From Brachyhypopomus gauderio (taxonomy: Eukaryota; Chordata; Actinopteri; Gymnotiformes; Hypopomidae): a DNA stretch of 64,000 nucleotides. Location: positions 15,740,611 through 15,804,610 of the forward strand of contig NC_135228.1 of the NCBI RefSeq assembly GCF_052324685.1, in the 5' to 3' direction. Below are positions 25,201-36,614 of the stretch, piece after piece (position 1 is the stretch's first letter; every line of letters begins with the position of its first letter). The translations under genes were made by a program, and so were the position numbers. The notes under the pieces are model-generated. The model searched no databases. It saw nothing but the letters and a program-made list of their open reading frames with translations, and had not been told where the DNA came from.

Positions 25201-26231
25201 AGGAGTCCCCAGTACTTCAGAAATTGTGAACATACAACCTGCTCGTATAAATAGTCCTCCACGTAAGGCAGCATGTGTTGTTAACAAATTACTCAGAGAA
25301 AGTCAAGTAATAGTAGTTTATGATTGCTATGGAGTTATGGTGAGAATTAGGCTCATCACTTTGGTTTGAGCTAGAATTGATTGAACTCTGAAATTGGAGT
25401 AATATTTTAGGTTACAATTAGTCTACACTAATTAAAATATTTACAAACCAAGTGTTGCTAGAATGCAAAATGTTAATTTATGAAATACACCATGTAACAC
25501 TTTCTGTCAAGGTAGAACTAGAAAACTGCAGTTGCTCAGACATTGTCTAAAAAAATAATGTTCAAAATCCCACTGACACAATGTACACAATGTTACGCAT
25601 TACACATTCAAACATAATGATACAGTCCTGCACATAACCACAATTCCAAAAGACAAGCTCTTACATTTAGGGCATTTAGCAGATGCTCTTATGCAGAGCG
25701 ATTTACAAAGTGCTTTGCATCTGTTCACAGAATGCATCCTAGACAGGCTCAAGATACCCTTGAGCCAGACTAATACTAAACCCTTCAGCCAGACTAATAC
25801 TAAACTACAGGAATCAATGCCATTACATAGTATTCCAAATAAGGCTTAAACCTAAACATAGTATCAAACAACAGCAATTAAAACTGATACCTAGAAGTGC
25901 AAATAACCATAGACAGATAAACATACAATATAAAGACCAAGGACAAGAAGTGCTATTTGTAGTGTTAGTGGTCATTTAAGTACTCAACATACAGGTGAGT
26001 GTTGAGTCTATGTTTGAAGACGGCAAGAGACTCTGCAATGCAAACAGCTAGTGGAAGATCGTTCCACCATCTTACCTTGGTAGGGATGAACAGGGGCAGA
26101 GAGGTAGCAAGCAGTGGGGTGAAGAGGACGATCAGGTATTTACGGTAGCTCCACAGGCACCGGCCGACTTCCTCCACACATCCCCTACACATTATCCGGC
26201 ACAAGCGTGCGTCACGCGGGCTTTGAGGCAT
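19272..26231 (-). CDS. slc13a2: Sodium/dicarboxylate cotransporter, SLC13 family (NaDC1-like)
   Basis: This is a Na+-coupled carrier for succinate, citrate and other Krebs-cycle dicarboxylates in the plasma membrane, expressed apically in kidney and gut in mammals. Twelve exons: 26231-26076, 24536-24408, 23811-23675, 23587-23361, 23067-22881, 22582-22460, 22276-22070, 21578-21436, 21332-21193, 20438-20277, 19917-19780 and 19403-19272. Phases agree throughout, giving 626 residues (human SLC13A2 is about 592). A second Met at residue 14 (26192) fits the human start better, so the true start is uncertain. Both SNT sodium-site motifs are present ([16 protein letters not shown] and [16 protein letters not shown]), as are [15 protein letters not shown] and [14 protein letters not shown]. 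The C-terminus ends NITESIP then TGA; its NIT could be a glycosylation site. Oddities: a run of six Glu in the exon 8 loop, a weak pyrimidine tract before exon 10, and a LINE end abutting the exon 1 donor. The best human match and the neighbouring unc119 favour slc13a2 over slc13a5. Confidence 0.93.
20620..21172 (+). mobile_element. Decayed, internally deleted Tc1-family element in slc13a2 intron 9
   Basis: It encodes a degraded transposase C-terminus: [20 protein letters not shown], then [20 protein letters not shown] and KEFKVL, where QQDNAPCH has become HQYDNAPCH. Later SPDLNPIE is lost by frameshift. The ends carry short inverted repeats (ACAACATTAAAACTACC left; GTGGTTTTAATGTTATGGCTG right). 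It is about 550 bp, inactive, and sits between exons 10 and 9 in the orientation opposite to slc13a2. Confidence 0.8.
25665..26072 (-). mobile_element. 5'-truncated LINE 3' end abutting slc13a2 exon 1
   Basis: On the minus strand it begins within a few bases of the exon 1 donor with a reverse-transcriptase C-terminus ([20 protein letters not shown], then [14 protein letters not shown] and stop). A 3' UTR follows, ending CAAAGCACTTTGTAAATCGC..CATCTGCTAAATG. The same tail ends the SINEs at 8431-8640 and 63240-63438. Confidence 0.78.
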
Positions 26232-27905
26232 GGCTCAACACGAGAGGGAAACATAAAAGCACAACTCTCAATTTAGTGCTTATAAGCTTTATCACGGCAG
26301 AAAAATTAAACAGTAACTTATTAAGAGACAAAGGGGGAGGGGCGAGGCGATGGCTGAACAAGGAGGACTTTTAGAACTTTTAGGTGAGAATATGAGTAGG
26401 AAAGAGAGAAGAAGAAAACACAGAAAGAGGTACAAAGAAAGAAAGAAGAAGCTGCCAAATTGAAAGAAGAAGTAACGCGTATGAGTTTTTAACTGGGTTA
26501 CTTTGTGAGATGCATTGACCATGTACTCAACTGCAATTCTTCTGCTGCTGCCTTTGTAATCGCCGTTACTGTGAAAATGTGAACTTTCCCCACGTGAGCA
26601 ATGCTGTGGCTGTCATTCTGATAAGTGTCTGCTTCTGCTGATGATCATGGATAATCTTCATTCCTTCAAAAGCAGTCAGAGACCTGTAGAATCACCAGGA
26701 TTGCGATATTTTCAGTTGCTGCAAAGCTCTTGCACGTATTAATAACTAATGTTATTTGTTGCAATGATAGTTTAAGGTGATAAAAGGACCTGTTGAATAA
26801 AAATCTAAATATAGTTAGTGACAGTAAATGTCCCAATCAGTATCAGTGTCAACACAGTTGGAGTTTTAGGAGTGCCTTGCATTATTCATTTCACAAATAC
26901 AACACTGTAGGCTACTTGTTTGGAAAAAAAATGAGAAAAAAATGCAGATAAACTAAATAAATTAGTACAGCTTAATGACACTTGAGAAAGAATTCTTGGG
27001 TAAAGAAGTGAACAATGATGGTTCAGAACCAGGAGCAGGAGGTGGAGCAGCTACATGCAACTCACTGGAGCGGGACCACAAGACAGAAGACTGAGCTTCA
27101 GGTGTATTACTATACTATAGCAGCTTGATATCTAGCTTGATATCTCCACAGCTACTATCTATGGCTAACACGCTACGGGGAATAAGATGCAGATTCATTT
27201 AAGTGATCGAGAAAGATTTGGTTCCTAACCGATCATTGTGTGCTCTGTCCATTTAATCTATGTCCTTCAATGGAGCAGGCAACTTGGAGCAGAAGGTTGC
27301 TTCCCAGTTGTCCCTGTGTGTTGTCGTGAAACATGACATGTCTGCCCTCCGACGTCAGCGATTACTCTAGCTGTTATCCACACTGTGCAGTTGAATGCGG
27401 TGGAGTCAAAGGAAGCTCAAATGCTGTGTTTGTGTGCCAGCACAAGGCTTTTAGAGGTGGGACCATCACTACCGTTGGTGTATCCAGCGAGCTTCTCCAT
27501 CTGAGGTGTCCTACAGCTTAACAGCACCTTGCCTTTATCCCACTGAGCAGCATCTATGATTCATTCAAACCAACAGTGGCTGGCAAAACACCTGCCGGGG
27601 CCCTAATTGAAGCCAACTTGGGGCGGTACTGGCAATGCTAAAGTGGACGCTACAACAATCTGTGGTAGCAGCACAGAATATGCCTGGAACTGAATGGGCT
27701 ATTCTGCATCTCCGATGGACATAATAGTAATGAGTAAAATTATCATAATTGCATGGAGGAGGACCTGCCACTGCAGATGAGTTAGAATGACAGTGATGTT
27801 GCAGAGTTTGTAGATGCTTGGCATTTGACTGTGGTATGTGTGTCGTACCCAGACCAAGATTAGCATTTTGTGTGTTCTTTGAAGGGATACAGTAGTCCTT
27901 CTTTG
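26232..27905. other. No gene recognised; slc13a2 upstream region
   Basis: This holds the slc13a2 promoter side and intergenic DNA. No TATA box or exon stands out; 5' UTR exons of slc13a2 could lie here. Confidence 0.4.
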
Positions 27906-28025
27906 CATGAGGTTCTCCATCATAAGGTCCTCCTTCATGAGGTCCTCCGTCATGAGGTTCTCCATCATGAGGTCCTCCATCATGAGGTTCTCCATCATGA
28001 GGTTCTCCAGCATGAGGTCCTCCAA
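27906..28025. repeat. 15-bp minisatellite, exactly 8 units
   Basis: Eight contiguous 15-mers of the form CATGAGGTTCTCCAT, alternating mainly between GGTTC and GGTCC at one base. Because the period is a multiple of three, several frames on both strands stay open through it. Confidence 0.97.
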
Positions 28026-30571
28026 GAAGGGATCAGTATGTTTGGAGACACATTTAGGAAAACAAAAAAAGGCCCCTAGACCTCAATACAGAGCAAAATG
28101 GCGCAATTAGCCACTGAAAGACAACAGGGTAAAGTTAGTAGCACCTTACTAGCAAAGCTGTAATTGTCTAGTCCTTAACACATGAAATATGCAATAAGAA
28201 ATGTCCCATTTTTCCAATTGTGCATTGAGCCAATATACTAAACTTTACAAGAAGAGGTTTGAGATATGGCCCTAAATGTGCTGCAATAAAGGCATAAAAT
28301 CCATGTCCAATATTTCAAAGATTTTTTAACAGGAAGATGACAGGTTACTCCTCTCATAAAGTCTCATAAGAAAGAGTGGCAATGTTAAGTGTATAAAAAA
28401 AATTACAAATTTTCTGAAAATGTATCTTACAGTTTTTTTTTTTGACTGTCCTTTTTAGACTCAGGTTAAATCAAGTCACTAAACGGTGTTACCAGTGACC
28501 AGAACATCATTTATAACTCCAATTTAGTCAAAGACTAAGCTGAGTCAGTATCCATGATATGTAGCCAGTTCGGAATGTACAGACAGAAATCAGACTGCTT
28601 AGACCACCATTAATATATCAGTATTAATTATTAACCAGCGCAAACGTCTTAACCATATCAATTTTGTCCCTGATGTGTTCCTGTCTCTATCTCTCATAGA
28701 AAGATCACATTGTTCTTTTTAGTAAATTGGCTTTCACACCTTGATAGCATGTGAACTCCCAGAGACTGCACCATTATATTATTATATTATTATATCTGCA
28801 TGACTTAAGCAACCTCACCCAAATCTATGTAGTCATTCTTTTACCATGGGCACTGTTTTTTCTGGCAAATGTTGAAATTTTATATTTACTGCTTATTACA
28901 AGAACACTTTTATAAAAACGCCCAGTCATCATCTTCTATCGGGTGTTAATAGACTGAGATAGTCCAGCAAATCTGCTTTTTCAGACTCATTTCCATGACT
29001 TACAGCAGTGGTTACTATGACAGCATAGTCCCATGACCTTGATAGGGATGAAGAAATATGACAGCTGATTTCCTGAACAGATAACTAGATTAATAAATTA
29101 CCTTAAGGAATAACACTTGAACGCAATTCCAGTAAGTATTTCTTTCTCACTGCTTTAACATTTTTAATCACTTCTTTAGTATTCATGCATTTTATTTAAC
29201 ACGTGGTTTTAAAACAGATTCCAACTTCTACAGTATGGCTAACAAGTATATGATAACATGCTCTATACAAAGAAATTAATTCATTGACACCGTTAACTGT
29301 AAACCTCACTGAAGATTTTTTTTTTTAGGTTTCTGTGGGCATCTACGTGAAAAATATTTTTCACTTGAGGTTTTTTTCTTTGTTCTGGTAAAAGCAGTGG
29401 TGCTGTGGTAGAATGTTTCTCCTTCATCATAACTTGTCATGCTGCATTAAAAATATAAGATTGCACATTACAGAAATGCAGTCCAAATATTCTGAGCCTT
29501 TCTGTTCTCAACTGTTCAATAAGGTGCAGCTCATCTTGTGATGAAAGGATGATACAGCAAGGAAGCTCTTATTTCCCCATACCCAAGAATTTCCCTTTTA
29601 GAAATATTTTCCTTTTTTAGTCTGGTCCTCCCAAGATTTCTTCTTTACAGCCCATTTTTTAAAACTTTTTTTTTTAACTTTGAGACAATGTCTTTTGTTA
29701 ATGTAAACCCAGAGGACAGGGGGGAGGAAGGCTCCTTAATGTCTCTGTGGTTTCTCCTACCCAACAATGAGATCTAATGGAAAGACAAAGGAGATTTTAC
29801 GTAAATCCCCTGCTGCTCAAATGTGTCTCCTGAGATAAGTACCATGATAATATCACACCACTGCTACCCAGCTCATCAGTATCCGTTATCCTACATTTTG
29901 TCATGGGTTGACTGAGGAAATGTATAGGCATTGCGGTTAAACTCTGTAGTTATAGTTTAACAAACTTTGAGACAACCTCATCAGATTAGTGTATTGGTTA
30001 ACTAGCTAACTAGGTTAACTAGCCAGTCTAGCTCAAATCTGATAAGGCAACTCCATCATAGGTATGTAAATAATAATTGTCCTCCTTAGTTACCATTAAC
30101 CGTACATGTACAAGCATGTAACCAGTTAGTTAATATTTTATTAGCTGTCTGTTTCTGCACACCCCCTAGTTGATTTGAAAGACCTATTAGCTGTCTTGTT
30201 GAAAAGGTTATTTAAAATTACACTGTCAATAGTTAGATCTTATAATGTTATGCATAATTATTCAGCAAACATGAAAATTACATGAACTATCACAGTTAAT
30301 AAAGGCAGTAAGCAGCACAAGCTGCAGTAAATGTCCAATCCAAGTGCTGAAACTTCCAGTATGACCCACTTAGTGCAGCTGAGGTTGTTGACTCCAGCAA
30401 AAAAAAAATCTATTGATTCTAAAGAGTTTAAAATTGGTAGAATTACTAGCTCACAGTCTGGCTATTCGTATTTAGTTTTATGAAAGCCAAAATGAGAATA
30501 TTATAGACCATGCTTCTTCTCCAGCACACCTGCTGAAATTCTGATATCCATATTTTGCCTTTTAGAGGAGG
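28026..30571. other. No gene recognised
   Basis: AT-rich intergenic DNA between the divergent genes slc13a2 and vtn. No exon, RNA gene or clear transposon is visible. Confidence 0.45.
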
Positions 30572-30658
30572 AAATTTCACTGTGGTATTTAAAAAGAATG
30601 TTTGGTGTAATGTAAATGTCCTTTAAGACACTTCTGTCATAGCCTATTTCTCTCTGTC

Positions 30659-30713
<55 letters not shown>

Positions 30714-30827
30714 AATGGAGAAAGAGAGAGAGAGAGAGAGGGACAGAGAGAAATAGTCTATGACAGAAGTGACTTAAAGGACATTTACATTACACCAAAC
30801 ATTCTTTTTAAATACCACAGTGAATTT
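30572..30827. repeat. 256-bp fold-back inverted repeat
   Basis: The left arm starts AAATTTCACTGTGGTATTTA and the right arm ends with its near-exact reverse complement. The arms are about 115 bp each with only a few mismatches, and the centre is a CT/CA microsatellite near 30700. It could form a long hairpin. Confidence 0.92.
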
Positions 30828-30877
30828 AAGACTGTGAGAGGGTGTGTGAGAGGGACAGAGAGAGGGAGAGAGGGACT

Positions 30878-30919
30878 TCGTTTGTGTGTGTGTTTACACA
30901 TACACACACACAAACAAAC
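30878..30919. repeat. Short palindromic GT/CA hairpin
   Basis: CGTTTGTGTGTGTGTTTACA is followed by its inverted counterpart ending in CAAACAAACG. It is microsatellite-derived and lies 50 bp after the larger fold-back repeat. Confidence 0.7.
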
Positions 30920-31556
30920 GGAGAGAGGGGGAGGGGTGATATAATATCTGTAAAATATGTATTATAAATGTAAAGTAATGATGTAATGTATCTACGTAAT
31001 AACACATTTTGTAACCTTAGCACTAATCACAACACTAACCTTAACCTCATTAACCAAAAATAAAATGATAACAGCCTATTGTTCTCATAACAAGCACTAG
31101 TGATTGGAGAACTGCATGTTGCAGTTTGTTAACTGATAAGGCAGGTCGCACTCGATTTCCCTGGATATTCTAAACACACACACCCACAGATTTATTGTAA
31201 TTGTTAAGCTTTTTTGTGAGGTCGCCGCTGACAACCCCCGGTCAAGGTTAAAGTCTGAGGATCGAATTGCATCGGAAAGTGAACAAAATGTTCAGAGAAC
31301 TCACATCCGAGTAACTATCCAATATCCAGCCCAAATAGCTATATTTTATAAAATTTTTATATATTTTTATAATGTATTAGCGTGTTCGAAATTTTAGAAG
31401 TAACAAACCATAAAGTCACAATGTTCTGTACAGACTTGCAAATCACTAGAAATCCTCCTTTAAAGTTGTCATAATAAAATGTGGTTTTATTGTACACAAT
31501 AATACTATATAAGAATACAGCATAATAACACTACATAATAATATTGTGTAATTATA

Positions 31557-32456
31557 TGGGAGACCAGGGACAGTAACACTTTTTGTGATTTTTCCAATAA
31601 ATCAAAAACCATTTACACTGGAATAGCCAATTTGCTATATTATGAACTTCAGTGTGTCAACTACTGAAACAATGTATTTAAGTGGGTTTATGAAATATGT
31701 ACAGGTTGCAAAATTGATTTAAATACAGTCACTCCACTGTTACAACCGTCCCAGGGCACAGGGACGGTTCTAACACATGCCAGGGACTGTTGAAACGTCT
31801 AAAATTTACATAATTAATCAATCAAATACTCAAAATGAAAAAGATTATTTATAATTTATGTTATTATGACTATTCATTTCTTTTTTTTAAATAGGCCTAA
31901 TTATTACTCTCACACCACATGACAAAACGAAGAGGGGCACCACACATGGTGTGATGGGGAGGATGCTGCAGGTGCTGTGTAGGATGCCACCGTTGCCACA
32001 GTGGGTGTTGGAGCTGTAATACATGCAACTGCATGGATGGAACCTGTGGAGTGCTCTCTTCACAATGCTTGAAAGATCATAAATGGTCACTGACTATTTG
32101 GTTCAGGGACGGTTGTAACAAGGCGTTACAATCGTCCCAGTATCACCAGGTATGTTTTCGCCTCATGTGAACGAGCCTGACTGCTAGTTGGACACATATT
32201 CATCAATTCTATTTTTTTCTATTCTATTTGATCTCAGGACAGTATCCAAAAAATACCTCTGAAAGAAAAGTTACATTTTTACATCAAAAAACACTTTTGG
32301 TGATTACCTTCTCTGGGAGTTTCAAATGTGGCTCCTTTTTTGTTAGCAAGAAGACAGTCTAACTGAGCATGTGCACAGTGAGTGTAATCACTCTAGCTTG
32401 TTTCTGTTAGGAGGAGGTGTTACAACCGTCCCATGTTAACTGTCCCTGGTCTCCCC
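31557..32456. mobile_element. Non-autonomous DNA transposon with palindromic subterminal motifs
   Basis: The ends are inverted repeats, GGGAGACCAGGGACAGT at 31558-31574 and its reverse complement ending at 32455, with possible TA duplications outside. A 14-bp motif, GTTACAACCGTCCC, recurs inside in both orientations: 31739 (+), 31761 (-), 32105 (-), 32126 (+) and 32416 (+), forming two hairpins. No transposase frame is present. The family is not recognised. It lies about 480 bp upstream of the vtn start codon. Confidence 0.8.
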
Positions 32457-32939
32457 TACTGCAGAATAACACTGTAAATGGTGCTCACTCTACCTTTATA
32501 TGTTTTAAGATGCTTTTGGGAAATGGCCCAGCATTGGTTAGCATTAGGGTTTGTTCATTAGATTCTTTAAGTGTATGGGTGGCTATTATTTTTTTCTACC
32601 ACTGGATACAGAAACAGTGAAGAGGACGTTTTCCAGGGCAGCTGTCCTTGGTTATTTGCTCCTGTACACAATTAAACAAACTAAAGTTGCCTTCCATATT
32701 TGGTTTCTGTTACAATCACAACATTCCAGTCTCACAGCGTCTAGTTTTTACTTTACAGTCCCAGCTCAGGGTTATTATAGCTGATCAGTGGTTGCTCTAG
32801 TAATTAAATAAACATTGGGCTGGAATTTGGAGCTATTGATCCACTGAGCATATCCCAGACTCGGTGAGAGGAGTGAGACGAGGTCAGGTGCTAAAGGCAC
32901 TGCAGATTCATTTGAGAAACTGCGTATGATTTTCCAAAC

Positions 32940-35900
32940 ATGAAATTATCCATCTTGCTATCACTTGCTGTGGCTGCAACCTTCGCAGCAGAGGGTAAGT
33001 GGATATCTTGTTTGTGGGATATTTGTGGGCTTTTAACAAAATGCACGTTTCGCACACAAAAGTTTCAGTTCCTTAAGATTTAGTCTGGAAACTAAATTTA
33101 TTTATTGGAGCGAAATAAAATATGCACAAAAACACATAAAAACGACAACAAGTGTATCTTGAAACCTAGAAGGCAAAAGTGCTGTGTGCTAAGGTTTTTC
33201 AAGTTGCCCAATATTTTCACATTGCCCGTGGATAGAATATCAACAAACTTCGACTTTTGATCGCTGAGCCGCAGTCATTAACCTTTAACTGTGCTGTGTC
33301 CTTTTCAAAGAGTCTTAATTCCAAGCGCTAATGAAGCCATTGTGGCAAAGGAAAACATTTTTAGAATTACTGGTAAGGCTGTCTCTGGAGTTTACAGAAA
33401 TCTCTGGTGCCCTTTGCTTCTTACTGAACCTTAATTAGACGATTCTTCTTGATAACAAATGGGTTTCCATACAGGATGGATCCAATAAGATTTTTTAAGC
33501 TTTCTGGATTTGATACCATTACATTCTATTAACATCCTATAATGCACATGTTCCTCTGTTGCTCAGAATCATGTGTTGGACGTTGTAAGGAAGGCTTCAA
33601 CAACGAAAAGAAATGCCAGTGTGACTCCTTGTGCAAGTACTACGATAGCTGCTGTATTGATTTTGACACCGTATGTCGAACTAAAGGTAAGAGTTATGAG
33701 TACTCAAAACGAGCACAGCGACTCATATAATTATAGTTACACGCTCACTGGACTCAGCTATATTATTTTGACTAAAACACATGAGAATAATGCATGTTTA
33801 ATCTTCAGTTGCCCGTGGAGATGTGTTTGACCTTCTCGAGGAAGAACCCTTAGCTGAGGAGGTGAATACGACAGTCAGTCTCACTGTAACACCAACAGCC
33901 AGCACCCTTGACTCCAACCTGTCTCCAGACCCTGAGGGAGTGACCTGCAGTGGACAGTCGTTTGACGCTTTCCTGCAGTTGAAGAATGGATCCATTTATG
34001 CATTTAGAGGTGGTCAATGGTTGTTATTCTCTCACTCTCGCTCTCTCTGGATGTCAGTACACCTGCACTGATTAGATTTTGAATCCGTGCCCTTTTTTTT
34101 GGCATGACAGGTGAATATGTGTTTGAGCTGGACGAGAAGACTGTGATGCCAGGTTCTCCCAAACTCATCAAGGATGTGTGGGGTATTTCTGGCCCCGTTG
34201 ATGCTGCCTTCACTCGAATCAACTGCCAGGGAAAGACTTATTTATTTAAGGTACATGGTGTGCTACCAAGTGGAACATGGAAATATTCTCCACAAATAAA
34301 TGTACAGCAGATATCTTGCACCATTCAAATTAAAGGATTTCTCGAGGGTTTGTGACCTTGGAAATGTATTTGAAGTAGAGTTTATTGTTTTTATGCGTTT
34401 CTGTTTAGCTTAATTTTTAGTGAGATAATTTAAACATGTATTCATTATTACGAATTGCAAAAACAGAAATAAAGTGATTCAATGTAGTCAGTCAACGTGA
34501 CCATTTAACAGAAACACACAAAACCACCACACATGACCACCTCAAAGAATGATAATATTTTATTGGAATCTTTTATTACATTTAAACACTCCATCATATT
34601 AACAATTAGTCATATTTTATGAAGGTACTAAACACTTGTGTGTGTAACACAACCCAGGGTAATGAGTACTGGCGTTTTGATGACAACGTCCTGGACGAGG
34701 ATTACCCCAGAAATATCTCTGTAGGCTTCGATGGGATTCCAGATAACATTGATGCTACATTTGCCCTCCCTGCTCCGAGCCACCTTGGGAAGGAGAAAGT
34801 GTATTTCTTTAAAGGTGTGTGGACTGTTGACACTAATGTGTTGTTCTTTAGTCATCAGGCAGTAAACAACAGCATGAGTGTCAGTACGTACTCTCTCCTC
34901 TGTGGTTACAGATGACAAATACTACCACTATGAGTTCAAGCATCAGCCATCGCACGCAGAGTGCATCAGCATGACCAAGTCTTCCCCTTCCGTGCTCTTC
35001 ACAAGTTACACTAATCTCTACTGTGACTATGACTGGGCAGACCTGTTTTCTTTGATCTTCCAAGGCTGTAAGTTTGTGCTTCATGTAGCTGAAGACGTGT
35101 TGGTTTCTACACTGCGCATTTATGTCCCCCATATCTGCCTTTGCCTCGTCCGCCTCTTATAAACATTCAGGTCAAAATGTAAAAGTCCTACTGTGGTTGT
35201 GCATCACCAAGCTGGTCACACCAATGAATCCTGCCAGCTGTGCTGAACTGATTAGAAAAACCAGTTAGCTGAAATGAAATCCTGTGATCCTCGATTTTTT
35301 AACTAGGCACTTCTGACTTCTCACCCCAGTAGAGGGTCCTCACAAAGGCCCCCGATCCATTGCCAAGGACTGGGGCATTACACCCCCGATAGACGCCGCC
35401 ATGGTCAGCAGGCCTTTCGTGAGCCCACCCTCCCAATCGCAGACCCCCACCGCAACCCTGGGAGGAGGGGGCCGCAGCAGGAAAAAAGGGAGGGGCCGGG
35501 GGACCCAGAGCAAGCGTTCACTCGGTTGGGACGATTTCGGCTTGGATTATGAGGAGAGGTACCTTTTCGTTTGGACGCATATTTATGTTTCTTCTTATGT
35601 ATTCAGAAGCAAAAAACAAAGTGAACAGCTGAAGTTCAAGCATCTGGGTTAAGAGCAGAGGAGGGAAACGGCACTCAATGCAGTGCATGTTCTACACAAC
35701 TTATGCATTTATGTTCCAGTTTATAATTATGTGCATGCTTGGACCAATATTATTTTTCACATCTGATGCATGTAGATGCACAGGATGGATTCCTGTACAA
35801 TCTCAAGTTATTAAGAGATAATAAAATGTTGAAGTGCCTGTTTCTGGTGGAAAGGTACTTTGGAGCAGAAAGGCGAGGTAAAGATAAAAAGAAGAAGCGT

Positions 35901-36303
35901 GTCAGACGCCCCTCTCTCTTTGACTACGTGGACTACACTGATGACGTGATTCAGGAGAAGGCCACGCCAGTGCAGAAAGTCTACTTCTTTAAGAATGGTA
36001 CACACCAACACGCTGTTATAGTCACACGAAGACATTCGCATACACAAAAACAAAAAATATTTACATTATGGTGAAAAAAGTGTTTTGTCTCCCTTTATAG
36101 TATTCTGTTTAGGGTTGTTTGAATTATTAAGCTGTTATTGAACTGACTACTTGATTTTTCTTATGAATCATTCCCCTTTAGATAAGTACTACAGAGTGGA
36201 CCTGCAGAAGAGACAGGTCGATTATGCAAAGCCACCTTACCCAAGATCCATTGGCAAGTACTGGCTGGGATGTAAAGAGAAGGACTTGGCAGAGAAAAAA
36301 TAA
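32940..36303 (+). CDS. vtn: Vitronectin (somatomedin B plus hemopexin-repeat plasma adhesion protein)
   Basis: Vitronectin is a secreted liver and plasma glycoprotein that binds integrins, PAI-1, heparin and terminal complement. Nine exons: 32940-32994, 33567-33686, 33809-34009, 34111-34250, 34658-34814, 34912-35067, 35330-35558, 35855-35997 and 36182-36303. They give 440 residues (human 478). Residues 1-18 are a signal peptide (MKLSILLSLAVAATFAAE). A somatomedin B domain with eight Cys follows, and the integrin motif RGD sits right after it at residues 61-63 (VARGDVF), as in mammals. Exons 3-6 carry the first hemopexin-like repeats (GNEYWRF, DDKYYHYEF). Exon 7 holds a strongly basic stretch (RSRKKGRGRGTQSKRS), and exon 8 has a second (KDKKKKRVRR) before an acidic, tyrosine-rich DYVDYTDD. 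Exon 9 ends with YPRSIGKYWLGC and TAA. The exon 8 acceptor is ambiguous: AG sites at 35854 and 35872 both keep frame and differ by six residues. An AT-rich TAAATAAACA stretch about 130 bp upstream resembles a FOXA site, but this is weak. Confidence 0.95.
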
Positions 36304-36608
36304 GAAAAAGTCCATTTGAACTAGAAGCTGAAAAAGATGAACATTCCCCACCATGAGCACTGGGCAAGTTAAATGACCACAAGGATCATTAGATAAAATG
36401 AGATGTTTTCATCATATATTGTCTGTTCATTTGTGCTTTTCATCATCATTAAGACTTATTCAGTCCATTCACTTATTCAGTCCTCGCTCCATCTAAACTA
36501 TCTAGGCTCCATCAGTTAGATAGACAGACACACACATACACCAACACACTTTATGGTGGTGTATCACCGGGCAAATGTCTAGCTATGCCAGACCCTCATC
36601 TTAAACTT

Positions 36609-36614
36609 AATAAA
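36609..36614 (+). terminator. Polyadenylation signal AATAAA, probably of vtn
   Basis: The first canonical AATAAA after the vtn stop codon lies about 305 bp downstream, which gives a normal short 3' UTR. The assignment rests on position only. Confidence 0.5.
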
